From Leadbetterella byssophila_A (GTDB lineage Bacteria > Bacteroidota > Bacteroidia > Cytophagales > Spirosomataceae), in the NCBI GenBank assembly GCA_040394735.1, contig JBEBRR010000004.1:28363-92362 (forward strand): 64,000 bases of DNA, read 5' to 3'. Every line of letters starts with the position of its first letter. Positions within the stretch are counted from its first letter, which is position 1. This document shows positions 1-8,209 of the stretch, in pieces. Below the pieces are notes generated by a model. That model was not told where the DNA came from, searched no databases, and worked only from the letters and a program-made list of their open reading frames with translations. Made by a program: the position numbers and the translations under genes.

Positions 1-132
1 GGGCATCAATTTTCATCTGTATAAAAGTTTAGCCGCGGCGGCGGACTGCTTTAAAAATTAGCGGTTAACTATCAGACTTATACCGGCCGTGGTCAAAAAC
101 CATGGTATGGAGATCTCATGTCTGACACCGGT

Positions 133-2967
133 TTAAAATTTCTCCTTAAGGAACCTCGCCGTATGATTATCTTCGAGCCGGATCATTTCTTCCGGCGTAC
201 CTTCAAAACAGAGGTATCCGCCTTTATCCCCGCCTTCAGGGCCGAGGTCAATAATCCAGTCGGCTGATTTGATCACTTCCATATTGTGCTCAATCACGAT
301 TACGGTATCGCCCTGATCCACCAGGGCATTCATAGCTTTCAGAAGCTTACGGATATCATTGAAATGCAGCCCGGTGGTAGGTTCGTCAAAGATAAAGAGG
401 GTTTTGCCTTTTTCCGAATTACCTTTGCCCAGGAAATAGGCCAGTTTTACCCGTTGGGCCTCGCCGCCGGAAAGGGTGTTGGAGGCCTGGCCCAGCCCGA
501 TATAGCCCAACCCCACTTCCTGTAGCGGCAGAATTTTTTCAGCCAGCCTGGGTTGGGTATCCCGGAAGAAATCCATAGCTTCGTCTACCGTCATAGCCAG
601 CATATCGGCAATGTTTTTATCCTGGTACGTTACTTCCAGGATTTCCTGTTTGAAGCGCTTGCCACCACAGCTTTCGCAGGTAAGCTTTACGTCAGCCATG
701 AACTGCATCTCGATGGTCTGGTAGCCTTCACCCTGGCAGGCTTCGCAGCGGCCGCCGTCCACGTTAAACGAGAAGTGTGCCGGTTTATAATCCCGCTGCT
801 TGGAAAGGGGCTGGTCGGCCATAAGCGCACGGATGGTGTCATATGCCTTGATGTAGGTGACCGGGTTGGATCGGCTGGATTTCCCGATCGGATCCTGGTC
901 TACCATTTCCACCTGGGTTATCCGGCTGAGGCTGCCGGTAAGCTCGTCATATTTGCCGGGGTCTTCACCGGAGCGGGGTTCACCTACCAGGCGGTCCAGC
1001 ACGGGGTACAGTATTTTGCGGATCAGCGTGGATTTCCCGGATCCGCTGACTCCCGTTACTACCGTAAATATGCCCAAAGGAATCTTTACGTCCAGGTTCT
1101 TGAGGTTATTTTCCCGGGCGCCGCTCAATAAAAGGAAGTCCAGAAATTTCCTGCGGCTCCCGGGAATCGCTATGCTTTCCTGTCCGCTCAGGAAATCCAG
1201 GGTATGGGAACGGCCGTTGCTGTCATGGCCGTTCCATTTGCCCTGGAAAACCAGCTCACCGCCATACAAACCCGCTTCGGGGCCGATGTCGATAATATCG
1301 TCGGAAGCTTTCATTACTTCTTCTTCGTGTTCTACCACGATGACCGTGTTGCCGAGGTCACGGAGCGACTTCAGTACGGAAACCAGGCGCTCGGTGTCGC
1401 GCGGGTGCAGTCCGATGCTGGGCTCATCCAGGATATACATAGACCCCACCAGGGCGCTGCCGAGTGAAGTGGCCAGGCGGATCCGTTGGCTTTCTCCTCC
1501 TGAAAGCGTACGGGAAAGCCGGTTCAGCGTGAGATAGCCCAGGCCTACCCGCTGCATGAAGTCGAGGCGGTTATTGATCTCAATCAGGATACGCTTCGCT
1601 ACTTTTGTCTTGTACTCGTCCAGTGCCAGGTTCCTGAAGAATTCCGCCACCTGGCCGATGGGCATCAGTACAAGGTCAACAATCGATTTTCCGTCGATTT
1701 TTACATAGGAAGCGTCTTTCCTCAGGCGGGTACCCCGGCATTCGGGGCACACCGTGCGGCCGCGGTAACGTGAAAGCATCACACGGTACTGGATCTTATA
1801 CGACTGTTCTTCCAGATGTTTAAAAAAGTCGCTAAGGCCTGTAAAGTATTCATTCCCGTCCCACAGTAACTGGTAGTGTTCCGGATCCAGGTCTTTGATA
1901 GACCGGTGAATAGGGAAATCAAAGCGGATGCCGTTCCGCAGCAGCGGAGTCAGGAATTCGCTCATTTTTTCACTCCGCCAGGGAGCAATGGCCCCTTCAA
2001 AGACCGAAAGTTTTTTGTCGGGAAACACCAGTTCAGGATCCAGGCCGAGTACGCTTCCGAAACCTTCACAGCGGCGGCAGGCTCCGTAAGGGTTATTGAA
2101 AGTAAAAAGATTAATGCTGGGTTCTTCAAAGACGATGCCGTCACGCTCGAACTTATCGGAGAACAAGCGCACCATATCACCCTCTTCCGTCTTAACCACC
2201 ACTTCGCAGATACCGTTCCCTTCAAAAAAAGCAGTCTGTATGGAATCCGAGAGCCGGAACTGGGTGTCTTCGTCCGGCTGGCCTTGGGCATCGTACCGGA
2301 TCACTGCCCGGTCAACAAGGATCTTTACGTCTTCCACACGGGCCTCAAAGCTCAGCACATCTTCGATCAGAACGGTTTCTTCCTTCACCTGTATCCGGTT
2401 AAAACCTTTTTTCAGGAGCAGGTCCAGCTCCTGGGCCATGGTGCGGTCTCCTTTAGGTTGCAGCGGGCTCAGGATCATGACCCGGGTGCCTTCCGGGTAG
2501 GTGAACAGGTAGTTTACCACATCAGTTACCGTATCTTTGCTGACCTCTTTGCCGCTGACAGGGGAATACGTATCCCCCACCCGGGCGAAGAGCAGCTTCA
2601 TATAATCGTAAATCTCGGTAGAGGTGCCCACTGTAGAGCGGCTGTTCCGGGTGCTGACCTTCTGGTCAATGGCAATGGCCGGTGAAATGCCTTTGATATA
2701 ATCCACTTCCGGCTTTTCCATCCGGCCCAGGAACTGCCGGGCATAGGAGCTCAGGCTTTCCACGTACATCCGCTGACCCTCAGCATACAGGGTGTCAAAA
2801 GCCAGCGAAGACTTTCCGCTGCCGGACAAGCCCGTGACCACCGTGAGGGTGTTCCTTTTAATGGCTACGTTGATGTTTTTGAGATTGTTTACCCGGGCAC
2901 CCTTGATAATGATGTATTCTTTGGGATCCAGGCGGTCGATATCAGGAACAGAGCTCGTGTTTTTCAT
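133..2967 (-). CDS. uvrA: UvrABC system protein A (excinuclease ATPase subunit)
   Basis: This is the DNA-damage recognition ATPase of nucleotide excision repair, which loads UvrB at lesions in the cytoplasm. At 944 residues it is full length for the family. Two ABC modules are visible: Walker A GLSGSGKS at residues 46-53 and a second one (GVSGSGKST) in the C-terminal half, with signatures LSGGESQR and LSGGEAQR. Zinc-finger cysteine pairs are present (CRRCEGFG, CPECRGTR, CEACQGEG, CESCGGKR). Start and stop are clear and there is no frameshift. It is divergent from the HAD phosphatase at 3095. A -7 promoter box ends five bases before the ATG, so the mRNA may have almost no leader. Many Bacteroidota carry two uvrA paralogues; which one this is cannot be told from the window. 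Confidence 0.97.
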   Translation of the reverse strand: MKNTSSVPDIDRLDPKEYIIIKGARVNNLKNINVAIKRNTLTVVTGLSGSGKSSLAFDTLYAEGQRMYVESLSSYARQFLGRMEKPEVDYIKGISPAIAIDQKVSTRNSRSTVGTSTEIYDYMKLLFARVGDTYSPVSGKEVSKDTVTDVVNYLFTYPEGTRVMILSPLQPKGDRTMAQELDLLLKKGFNRIQVKEETVLIEDVLSFEARVEDVKILVDRAVIRYDAQGQPDEDTQFRLSDSIQTAFFEGNGICEVVVKTEEGDMVRLFSDKFERDGIVFEEPSINLFTFNNPYGACRRCEGFGSVLGLDPELVFPDKKLSVFEGAIAPWRSEKMSEFLTPLLRNGIRFDFPIHRSIKDLDPEHYQLLWDGNEYFTGLSDFFKHLEEQSYKIQYRVMLSRYRGRTVCPECRGTRLRKDASYVKIDGKSIVDLVLMPIGQVAEFFRNLALDEYKTKVAKRILIEINNRLDFMQRVGLGYLTLNRLSRTLSGGESQRIRLATSLGSALVGSMYILDEPSIGLHPRDTERLVSVLKSLRDLGNTVIVVEHEEEVMKASDDIIDIGPEAGLYGGELVFQGKWNGHDSNGRSHTLDFLSGQESIAIPGSRRKFLDFLLLSGARENNLKNLDVKIPLGIFTVVTGVSGSGKSTLIRKILYPVLDRLVGEPRSGEDPGKYDELTGSLSRITQVEMVDQDPIGKSSRSNPVTYIKAYDTIRALMADQPLSKQRDYKPAHFSFNVDGGRCEACQGEGYQTIEMQFMADVKLTCESCGGKRFKQEILEVTYQDKNIADMLAMTVDEAMDFFRDTQPRLAEKILPLQEVGLGYIGLGQASNTLSGGEAQRVKLAYFLGKGNSEKGKTLFIFDEPTTGLHFNDIRKLLKAMNALVDQGDTVIVIEHNMEVIKSADWIIDLGPEGGDKGGYLCFEGTPEEMIRLEDNHTARFLKEKF

Positions 2968-2971
2968 TGTA

Positions 2972-2979
2972 CAAAATTA
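2972..2979 (-). promoter_or_regulatory. -7 promoter box for uvrA
   Basis: On the minus strand this reads TAATTTTG, a full match to the Bacteroidota -7 consensus TAnnTTTG. Its last base lies five bases before the uvrA ATG, which places the expected start of transcription at or next to the start codon. No TTTG -33 element at the usual distance is visible. Confidence 0.55.
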
Positions 2980-3082
2980 CAATGTTTTTGAGAAAATCAG
3001 CGGGGGGAGCCAAAAAGGATCGCCTTTTGGAATCCATTGTGTTTTTTGGCAGGAAAATAGTTCGGGATACCGTACAAAGGCT

Positions 3083-3090
3083 TATTTTTG
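3083..3090 (+). promoter_or_regulatory. -7 promoter box for the HAD phosphatase gene
   Basis: TATTTTTG matches TAnnTTTG. It ends five bases before the ATG at 3095, the same geometry as the uvrA box on the other strand, so this mRNA may also be leaderless. The start codon cannot lie further downstream because the catalytic DxD is at residues 8-10. Confidence 0.5.
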
Positions 3091-3094
3091 CGGC

Positions 3095-3748
3095 ATGAAA
3101 CAAGCAGTAATATTTGATATGGACGGGGTGATTGCCCATACCAACCCCTACCACTCCTTGGCTTTCCGTGAATTTTTTAAGAAAAGAAATCTCTATCCCA
3201 CAGATGCGGAGTTTGCCGAGCACATGTTCGGTAAAAGCAACAGCTACATTCTGAAGCATTTCCTGGGAAGGCCGGTGACAGGAGAGGAGTTTGTAGCCAT
3301 GGAAGAAGAAAAGGAAGGGCTCTTCCGCGAGATATATGCCCCGCATGTAAGTGACATCAAAGGCTTCCTGATATTTCTGGCAACATTGAAAGAAGCAGGT
3401 CTGAAGACAGGAGTAGCTACATCCGCACCACGGGCCAACCTTGACCTGATCATGGGAAAGCTGGGTTTCGAACCGCTGATGGAGTCGGTTATGGCCAGTG
3501 AAAATGTTACCCGCCACAAACCGGATCCTGAAGTATACCTGAAATCAGCGGCCAACCTGCAGGTGAATCCTGCACAGTGCGTGGTGTTTGAAGATTCTTT
3601 CTCCGGAGTTACAGCCGCACGAAATGCCGGCATGAAAGTGGTGGGCGTGTTAACATCGCATACAAAAGAAGAGCTGCCTCCCTGCGATTTTTATATTGAT
3701 GATTATACGGCCATCAGGCCGGGAGACATACTGCAAATTTTAAGCTGA
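3095..3748 (+). CDS. HAD-superfamily phosphatase, beta-phosphoglucomutase-like
   Basis: A 217-residue cytoplasmic HAD hydrolase of the subfamily with an alpha-helical cap after motif I. Motif I is D8-M-D10-G, the nucleophile and acid-base pair. Motif II lies in VATSAP, the motif III lysine in HKPDPEVY, and motif IV acids in FEDSFSG. Relatives hydrolyse or isomerise sugar phosphates; the substrate here cannot be read. I chose ATG 3095 rather than the longer open frame (from 2792) because the longer frame runs through the promoter and the uvrA start. Its stop overlaps the next start (TGATG), so the two genes are probably co-transcribed. Confidence 0.85.
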   Translation: MKQAVIFDMDGVIAHTNPYHSLAFREFFKKRNLYPTDAEFAEHMFGKSNSYILKHFLGRPVTGEEFVAMEEEKEGLFREIYAPHVSDIKGFLIFLATLKEAGLKTGVATSAPRANLDLIMGKLGFEPLMESVMASENVTRHKPDPEVYLKSAANLQVNPAQCVVFEDSFSGVTAARNAGMKVVGVLTSHTKEELPPCDFYIDDYTAIRPGDILQILS

Positions 3749-4440
3749 TGACCCTCTATCTTTTACCTATGCTGCTGGCGGAAAACAGCCATGAACAGGT
3801 GCTCACCTCCTACAGCGTGGAGACGATGAAGAGGCTGAAGGTGTTTTTCGTGGAAAACGTTAAAACTACCCGGCGTTTTATTTCCTCCCTAAAGCAGGGT
3901 ATCGTGATTGATGAACTGAGATTTATTGAGGTCAATAAAGACACATCTTTCGATAAAATTTTTGAGGTCTTATCGGAGCTGAAGGAAGACGCCGGTATTA
4001 TTTCCGAGGCCGGATGCGCCGGTGTGGCAGATCCCGGCGGACTGATTACAGAGGCGGGCCACCAGCTGGGCTTTACTATCCGGCCGCTGGTGGGGCCTAA
4101 TTCCATCCTCCTGGCACTGATGGGCTCGGGAATGAACGGCCAGTCCTTTGCCTTTCACGGTTACCTGCCCATCAAAGAAGAGGAGCGTGCCGCCAGGCTG
4201 AGAGCTCTGGAAAAAGAAGCGGTACAGCGTAACCAGACCCAGATTTTCATGGAAACCCCTTACCGGAACAATGCCATGCTTCAGACTCTGCTCAGAGCCC
4301 TCGGACCGCAGACCCGCCTTTGTGTGGCGGCGGACCTTACCGCAGAAACCGAATACCTGCTTACCCGCAGCATAGCAGGCTGGAAAAAGCATCCGCTGCC
4401 TGACCTGCACAAAAGACCCGCCATTTTCCTGATAAATTAA
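3748..4440 (+). CDS. SAM-dependent methyltransferase, RsmI/tetrapyrrole-methylase family
   Basis: A 230-residue protein with the tetrapyrrole-methylase fold that RsmI (16S rRNA C1402 2'-O-methyltransferase) also uses. Family landmarks are EAGCAGVADPGG, which matches the RsmI DAGTPGISDPG-type loop, then GPNSILLALMGSG, then FHGYLP, then METPYRNN, which takes the place of the RsmI E-(S/T)-P-x-R motif. The N terminus (LYLLPMLL) and the 230-residue length fit the shorter Bacteroidota paralogue group rather than canonical RsmI of about 280 residues, so the substrate is uncertain. Its ATG overlaps the stop of the HAD gene by one base. Confidence 0.8.
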   Translation: MTLYLLPMLLAENSHEQVLTSYSVETMKRLKVFFVENVKTTRRFISSLKQGIVIDELRFIEVNKDTSFDKIFEVLSELKEDAGIISEAGCAGVADPGGLITEAGHQLGFTIRPLVGPNSILLALMGSGMNGQSFAFHGYLPIKEEERAARLRALEKEAVQRNQTQIFMETPYRNNAMLQTLLRALGPQTRLCVAADLTAETEYLLTRSIAGWKKHPLPDLHKRPAIFLIN

Positions 4441-4602
4441 AATCCGGTTCCAACTTTTTTCGTTGAAAGAGAGTCTCCTCTTATATATTCTTTAGTTTTT
4501 ATAAACATGAAACGGGTCCGGTCAGTCAGGCTCACCTGACAGTCAACTGCGTCGGTGAAACTCATTCTTCTGAACTCGTAACCCGGGATTAATCTTATAC
4601 CT

Positions 4603-5199
4603 ATGAAAAAAGTATTGGGACTTCTGCTGATTATTTTAGTTTCTGCATGCGAAAGTTTTGAACACAAGAGTGAATACGATAAAAGTTTCCAGAAATGGGG
4701 AAGCTTTAAATCGGCCAGTAATAATTCATACCGTTACATTGTAACCGGAAGCACCTGGACAGGCATATCCTGGGAGACAGAGCTTATTGTTGAGAAGGGT
4801 GAAATAACAGAACGAAAATTCAGACATACTCATTTTGAAGGGGTTAAGCGGCCGGCTACCGGCTGGGATGCAGCCAGCGCGGCGGAAGCCCTTCAGGTAA
4901 TGGGGATCACCGCGACCGAATTCAGAGAGCGGACGGGTGTTGATTTCCTGGAGTACAGCCAGTGGGAAGAGAAAGGGGTGGAACTGGGCACCCACACCCG
5001 TACAGCTGCGGCTGCCCTGATCACCCTCGATGCCGTTTACCAGAAAGCCCGGAACGAATGGCTGCAGGAAAGAGATAACGTGACCACCTATTTTGAAGCT
5101 AAAAATGACAGTATGCTGTCTTCTGCCGGCTACGTTGAAAATAACTGCGCCGATGACTGCTTCATAGGCATTCATATCCGGCTGATCGAGAAACTATAG
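4603..5199 (+). CDS. Small predicted lipoprotein of unknown function
   Basis: A 198-residue protein with a short signal peptide and a lipobox VSAC with the cysteine at residue 16, so it is probably lipid-anchored in the envelope. The mature part has a beta-rich stretch around YRYIVTGS and WETELIVEKGEIT, reminiscent of small DUF6174-type lipoproteins, but I cannot assign a family firmly. Four cysteines follow the lipobox region or lie near the C terminus (NNCADDCF). It stands alone, between the methylase gene (162 bases upstream) and pfkA. No function is proposed. Confidence 0.7.
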   Translation: MKKVLGLLLIILVSACESFEHKSEYDKSFQKWGSFKSASNNSYRYIVTGSTWTGISWETELIVEKGEITERKFRHTHFEGVKRPATGWDAASAAEALQVMGITATEFRERTGVDFLEYSQWEEKGVELGTHTRTAAAALITLDAVYQKARNEWLQERDNVTTYFEAKNDSMLSSAGYVENNCADDCFIGIHIRLIEKL

Positions 5200-5235
5200 G
5201 CTGCAGGTTAGGGCAGGGAGTTTTGATTTACGATT

Positions 5236-5284
5236 GAGACGTCTCTGTATATTCACCGGTAACGTTACCGGCGGACAGATATAC
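5236..5284. promoter_or_regulatory. Palindromes upstream of pfkA
   Basis: The 231-base gap before pfkA contains a perfect 16-base palindrome, CCGGTAACGTTACCGG at 5256-5271. A 10-base palindrome GAGACGTCTC lies just before it (5236-5245), and GTATAT/ATATAC half-sites flank it unevenly (5247-5252, 5279-5284). These could be an operator or part of a terminator for the lipoprotein gene. No regulator gene is nearby. Confidence 0.35.
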
Positions 5285-5400
5285 TTCCAAACGGCCGGTT
5301 TATTTGAACTTTTTCAGTGAAACGTAGGATATGCCATATAAAAATGAGCAGTCATCAGGCTCATGGTTTAAAATAGATTTCTGTTTTGGATAAATCTCGT

Positions 5401-5408
5401 TATTTTTG
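5401..5408 (+). promoter_or_regulatory. -7 promoter box for pfkA
   Basis: TATTTTTG matches TAnnTTTG and would give a leader of about 20 bases before the ATG at 5432. A TTTG occurs at 5385-5388, but the 12-base spacing is short for a -33 element. Confidence 0.55.
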
Positions 5409-5431
5409 CTGCGGAAAAATAAAGACATAGA

Positions 5432-6406
5432 ATGAAAAAAATAGCGGTTTATACTTCGGGTGGAGACGCACCGGGTATGAATGCCTGTATCAGAGCCGTA
5501 GTAAGGGGAGCCATTTATCACGGGCTGAAAGTCTACGGTATCCGGCGGGGATATAACGGGATGATATCAGGTGATATCTTTGAAATGACATCAAGTTCGG
5601 TAAGTAATATTGTACAAAGAGGAGGAACGATCTTAAAGTCGGCCAGAAGCAAGGAATTTCTCACACCGGAAGGACGGAAGAAAGCCTACGATAACCTGGT
5701 AAAACTGGGAATTGACGGCCTGGTGGCCATCGGGGGGAACGGTACCTTTACCGGCGCAGAGGTTTTCTACAATGAATACCAACTGCCTACCGTGGGATGT
5801 CCGGGAACCATTGACAATGACCTGTACGGAACCGATTACACCATCGGATTTGATTCGGCAGTAAATACCTCCCTGGAGGCTATTGATAAGATACGGGACA
5901 CGGCCGATTCACATGACCGCGTATTTTTTATCGAGGTAATGGGACGTGACTCCGGCTATATTGCCGTACAGTCAGGCATTGGCGGAGGTGCGGAGATCGT
6001 GATGGTACCGGAAACGCACACGCCGCTTAAGAAAGTAGTTTCTTCGCTGAAAGACGGCTGGAGACGATCCAAATCTTCTTCCATCGTGGTGGTGGCAGAG
6101 GGAGATGAAGAAGGCCATGCTACAGAAATTGCTGAAAAGATCAAAGCACAGGTGGGCGATAAGCTGGATATCCGGGTAACTACCCTGGGCCACGTACAGC
6201 GGGGCGGGGCACCTACAGCGTATGACCGTATCCTGGCCTCCCGTATGGGGCTGGCAGCGGTGGAAGGCCTGATGAACGGGCATAAGAACGTGATGGCGGG
6301 AGTAGTGAATAACGAGGTGGTTTATACCCCTTTCATTGATACCATTAAGAAAGCCAAGCCTATTCATGATGATCTTCTTCGGATGGTGCATATCCTCAGC
6401 ATTTGA
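5432..6406 (+). CDS. pfkA: ATP-dependent 6-phosphofructokinase
   Basis: This enzyme phosphorylates fructose 6-phosphate to fructose 1,6-bisphosphate, the committed step of glycolysis. At 324 residues it is normal for the bacterial PfkA group. Visible landmarks are the nucleotide-binding GGDAPGMN near residue 10, GGNGTFTGAE, the catalytic PGTIDND with the aspartates that bind Mg and act as base, MGRDSGYIA, and VTTLGHVQRGG, which binds the sugar phosphate. GGNGT at the nucleotide site is the glycine form typical of ATP-dependent enzymes rather than PPi-dependent ones. It appears monocistronic, with its own -7 box and a strong terminator immediately downstream. Confidence 0.96.
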   Translation: MKKIAVYTSGGDAPGMNACIRAVVRGAIYHGLKVYGIRRGYNGMISGDIFEMTSSSVSNIVQRGGTILKSARSKEFLTPEGRKKAYDNLVKLGIDGLVAIGGNGTFTGAEVFYNEYQLPTVGCPGTIDNDLYGTDYTIGFDSAVNTSLEAIDKIRDTADSHDRVFFIEVMGRDSGYIAVQSGIGGGAEIVMVPETHTPLKKVVSSLKDGWRRSKSSSIVVVAEGDEEGHATEIAEKIKAQVGDKLDIRVTTLGHVQRGGAPTAYDRILASRMGLAAVEGLMNGHKNVMAGVVNNEVVYTPFIDTIKKAKPIHDDLLRMVHILSI

Positions 6407-6426
6407 TAATAAAATGTTAAACAGGC

Positions 6427-6460
6427 AGGCAGAAAGTCATCTTTCTGCCTATTTTCGTTT
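6427..6460 (+). terminator. Rho-independent terminator of pfkA
   Basis: A perfect 10-base stem AGGCAGAAAG/CTTTCTGCCT (6427-6436 and 6441-6450) with a TCAT loop is followed by a T-rich tract, 20 bases after the pfkA stop. Confidence 0.9.
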
Positions 6461-6548
6461 AAAAAAAAGAAGACCTGTTTTTCCATTTAAATAGCCACGG
6501 GGAGTCCGCCATCTGGTCAAGGCACATGAACCGGCCGGTGAGTAACTA

Positions 6549-6665
6549 CTAACAGCTAAATTTTATAGATATGGGGTTTCTACGAGTCGTTAGCTATCAG
6601 CTATTAGAAGTTAGACCCACCCAGCGGGTGATGAATAAGTCTAACAGCTAAATTGTATACATATG
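6549..6665 (+). repeat. Dispersed leader repeat, copy 1
   Basis: A 25-base sequence (6549-6573) recurs at 6641-6665 with two differences; the core is CTAACAGCTAAATT. The second copy ends exactly on the start codon of the TlpA-like gene. Between them lie GTTAGCT/AGAAGTTAG segments and a small hairpin, CACCCAGCGGGTG at 6618-6630. Related arrangements occur at 10043-10172 (minus), 61035-61145 and 63961-64000. Confidence 0.6.
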
Positions 6666-8081
6666 AAAAAAAACTTTTTCCTGGCATTTCTTCTCGCCGG
6701 CATTTTTCCGGCACAGGCACAGCAGAAGCTTACCGTCAAAATGCAGATACCCGATACCGCTAAATATGTTCAGCTGGCCCATTACTTCGGTTACAAGCAG
6801 TTTCAGAAAGTAGATTCGGTAAAAGCAGATAAAGACGGTCTCCTGAAGTTTACCAGCGGACCCGAAGGCTGGAAAGGAGGCGTTTACCTGGTGGTGATAT
6901 CCCCTTCAAAGTTCTATGACCTGGTGATCTCCGGGAAAGAGAATGATCTGTATATGGAATTGGACACTTCGGATTATGTGGGATCGGTGAAATTTCGTAA
7001 TTCGGAGGAAAATGAGCTTTTGTTCGGGTACAGGAAGTTCCTGAATCAGAAAATGAAGGCCGGGGAGAAGCTGCAGGCACAGCTTAAAGCCGAGAACGAC
7101 CCGGCCCGTGCAGGTATGCTGCGTAAGGAACTGGATGCCCTTCAGAAAGAAGTGAACGGTGAGCTTAAAAAGAGGGCGGCTTCCCGTCCGGATCTTTTCG
7201 CCTCGCGTATTCTCACCGCTAATCTCGAACCCGAATTGCCTGAAAAAGCGCCGCTGCTGGCCAACGGCAAGCCGGACTCCACTTTTTTTTACCGGGAATA
7301 CAAGAAAAAATACTTCGATCACCTCGATTTTTCAGACGAAAGGATGATCCGTACGCCTTTTCTGGAAAGTAAGGTGGAGCGTTATTTCTCCAACCTCGTA
7401 TATCAGCGGGTGGATACGCTGAAAAAGGAAACATCTTATGTACTGGGCTTGGCCAGACAGAACAAAGATGTGTACCGTTATATGCTGTGGTACCTGACCA
7501 ACCGGTATGAAAATACCGATGTGGTAGGCCTTGACGGAGTGGTGGTTCATTTGTATGAGAACCATTACCTGAAAGATGCCGACTGGCTGGACAGCACGTC
7601 CAGGGCGAAATTTGTGGAGCGCCTGACCGTAATGAAGCCCCTGGAGACCGGGAAGATTATGCCGGCGCTTGTCCTGAAAGATACCCTGGGCAAGACGCAT
7701 GACCTCTACAATGTCAAAGCGAAATATACCATTGTGTACTTCTACAGTCCTACCTGCGGGCATTGCAAAGACCACGCCCCTGAACTGGTGAAATACCAGG
7801 ACGAGAACAGGGCCAGGGGGATTGTGGTATGGAATGTATCGGCTGATGTGGAACGGAATTTCGATGAAATGAAGAAATTCATAACCACCTACGATATGGG
7901 AAGAGTGACCAACCTGCATGATCCTGACCGGAAATATGATTTCTTCCACCGGTATGACGTATATTCCACGCCTACCCTGTATATTCTTGATGAGCAGAAA
8001 CGCATCATTGCACGCCGGATACCGATTGAGGATCTGAATAATTTCCTGGCGCATTACGAGAAAAACGTGGCAGGGAAGTAA
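6663..8081 (+). CDS. TlpA-like periplasmic thiol-disulfide oxidoreductase
   Basis: A 472-residue exported protein with a signal peptide ending near AQAQQ. An N-terminal beta-rich domain and a helical middle (DUF4369/DUF5106-type layout common in Bacteroidota) precede a C-terminal thioredoxin domain. The redox motif is C365-G-H-C368 in SPTCGHCKDH, and the thioredoxin cis-proline region is YSTPTLYILD. Relatives reduce or isomerise disulfides in the periplasm; the partner is unknown. The ATG at 6663 lies in the 3' edge of the dispersed leader repeat. It is a single gene, convergent with aroQ, with a REP-like palindrome in between. Confidence 0.85.
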   Translation: MKKNFFLAFLLAGIFPAQAQQKLTVKMQIPDTAKYVQLAHYFGYKQFQKVDSVKADKDGLLKFTSGPEGWKGGVYLVVISPSKFYDLVISGKENDLYMELDTSDYVGSVKFRNSEENELLFGYRKFLNQKMKAGEKLQAQLKAENDPARAGMLRKELDALQKEVNGELKKRAASRPDLFASRILTANLEPELPEKAPLLANGKPDSTFFYREYKKKYFDHLDFSDERMIRTPFLESKVERYFSNLVYQRVDTLKKETSYVLGLARQNKDVYRYMLWYLTNRYENTDVVGLDGVVVHLYENHYLKDADWLDSTSRAKFVERLTVMKPLETGKIMPALVLKDTLGKTHDLYNVKAKYTIVYFYSPTCGHCKDHAPELVKYQDENRARGIVVWNVSADVERNFDEMKKFITTYDMGRVTNLHDPDRKYDFFHRYDVYSTPTLYILDEQKRIIARRIPIEDLNNFLAHYEKNVAGK

Positions 8082-8091
8082 TAATAAGCTG

Positions 8092-8174
8092 TCTATGCTT
8101 CGAGAGAGGGTCAGCAGGATAAAGTACCTGTTCATAAAGATACTGTCATGCTGAGCCTCTTGAAGTATAGATAA
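8092..8174. repeat. REP-like imperfect palindrome between convergent genes
   Basis: The left arm (8092-8118, containing TATGCTTCGAGAG and GGTCAGCA) pairs imperfectly with the right arm (8145-8172, containing TGCTGAGCCTCTTGAAGTA). It resembles the widespread GTCATGCTGAGC...CGAAGCAT family of bacterial REP palindromes. It may also terminate both converging genes. Confidence 0.6.
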
Positions 8175-8209
8175 CCTGACTTTCCGTCACCCTATTCCGG
8201 ACAAAATCT

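Noticed and set aside
1..16. Possible start of a minus-strand gene at the left edge (ATG at 14-16, preceded by CTAAACTTTTATACAG)
   Set aside because: Only five codons are in the window, and copy 4 of the leader repeat shows that this ATG motif can occur without a gene.
553..1537. Plus-strand frames of 192 and 226 residues opposite uvrA
   Set aside because: They lie fully on the complement of a strong, conserved gene and show no recognised domain; they reflect codon bias.
1876..2685. Plus-strand frame of 269 residues opposite uvrA
   Set aside because: Antisense to conserved uvrA sequence, with no promoter box or family resemblance.
4437..4667. Minus-strand 76-residue frame in the gap before the lipoprotein gene
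   Set aside because: It overlaps the start of the lipoprotein gene and has neither a promoter box nor family features.
6549..6665. Leader repeat as a CRISPR-like array
   Set aside because: Only two near-identical 25-base copies with one spacer-like interval and no cas genes; not CRISPR.
7332..8135. Minus-strand frame of 267 residues opposite the TlpA-like gene
   Set aside because: Complement of a conserved thioredoxin domain; its own translation has no domain or signal.
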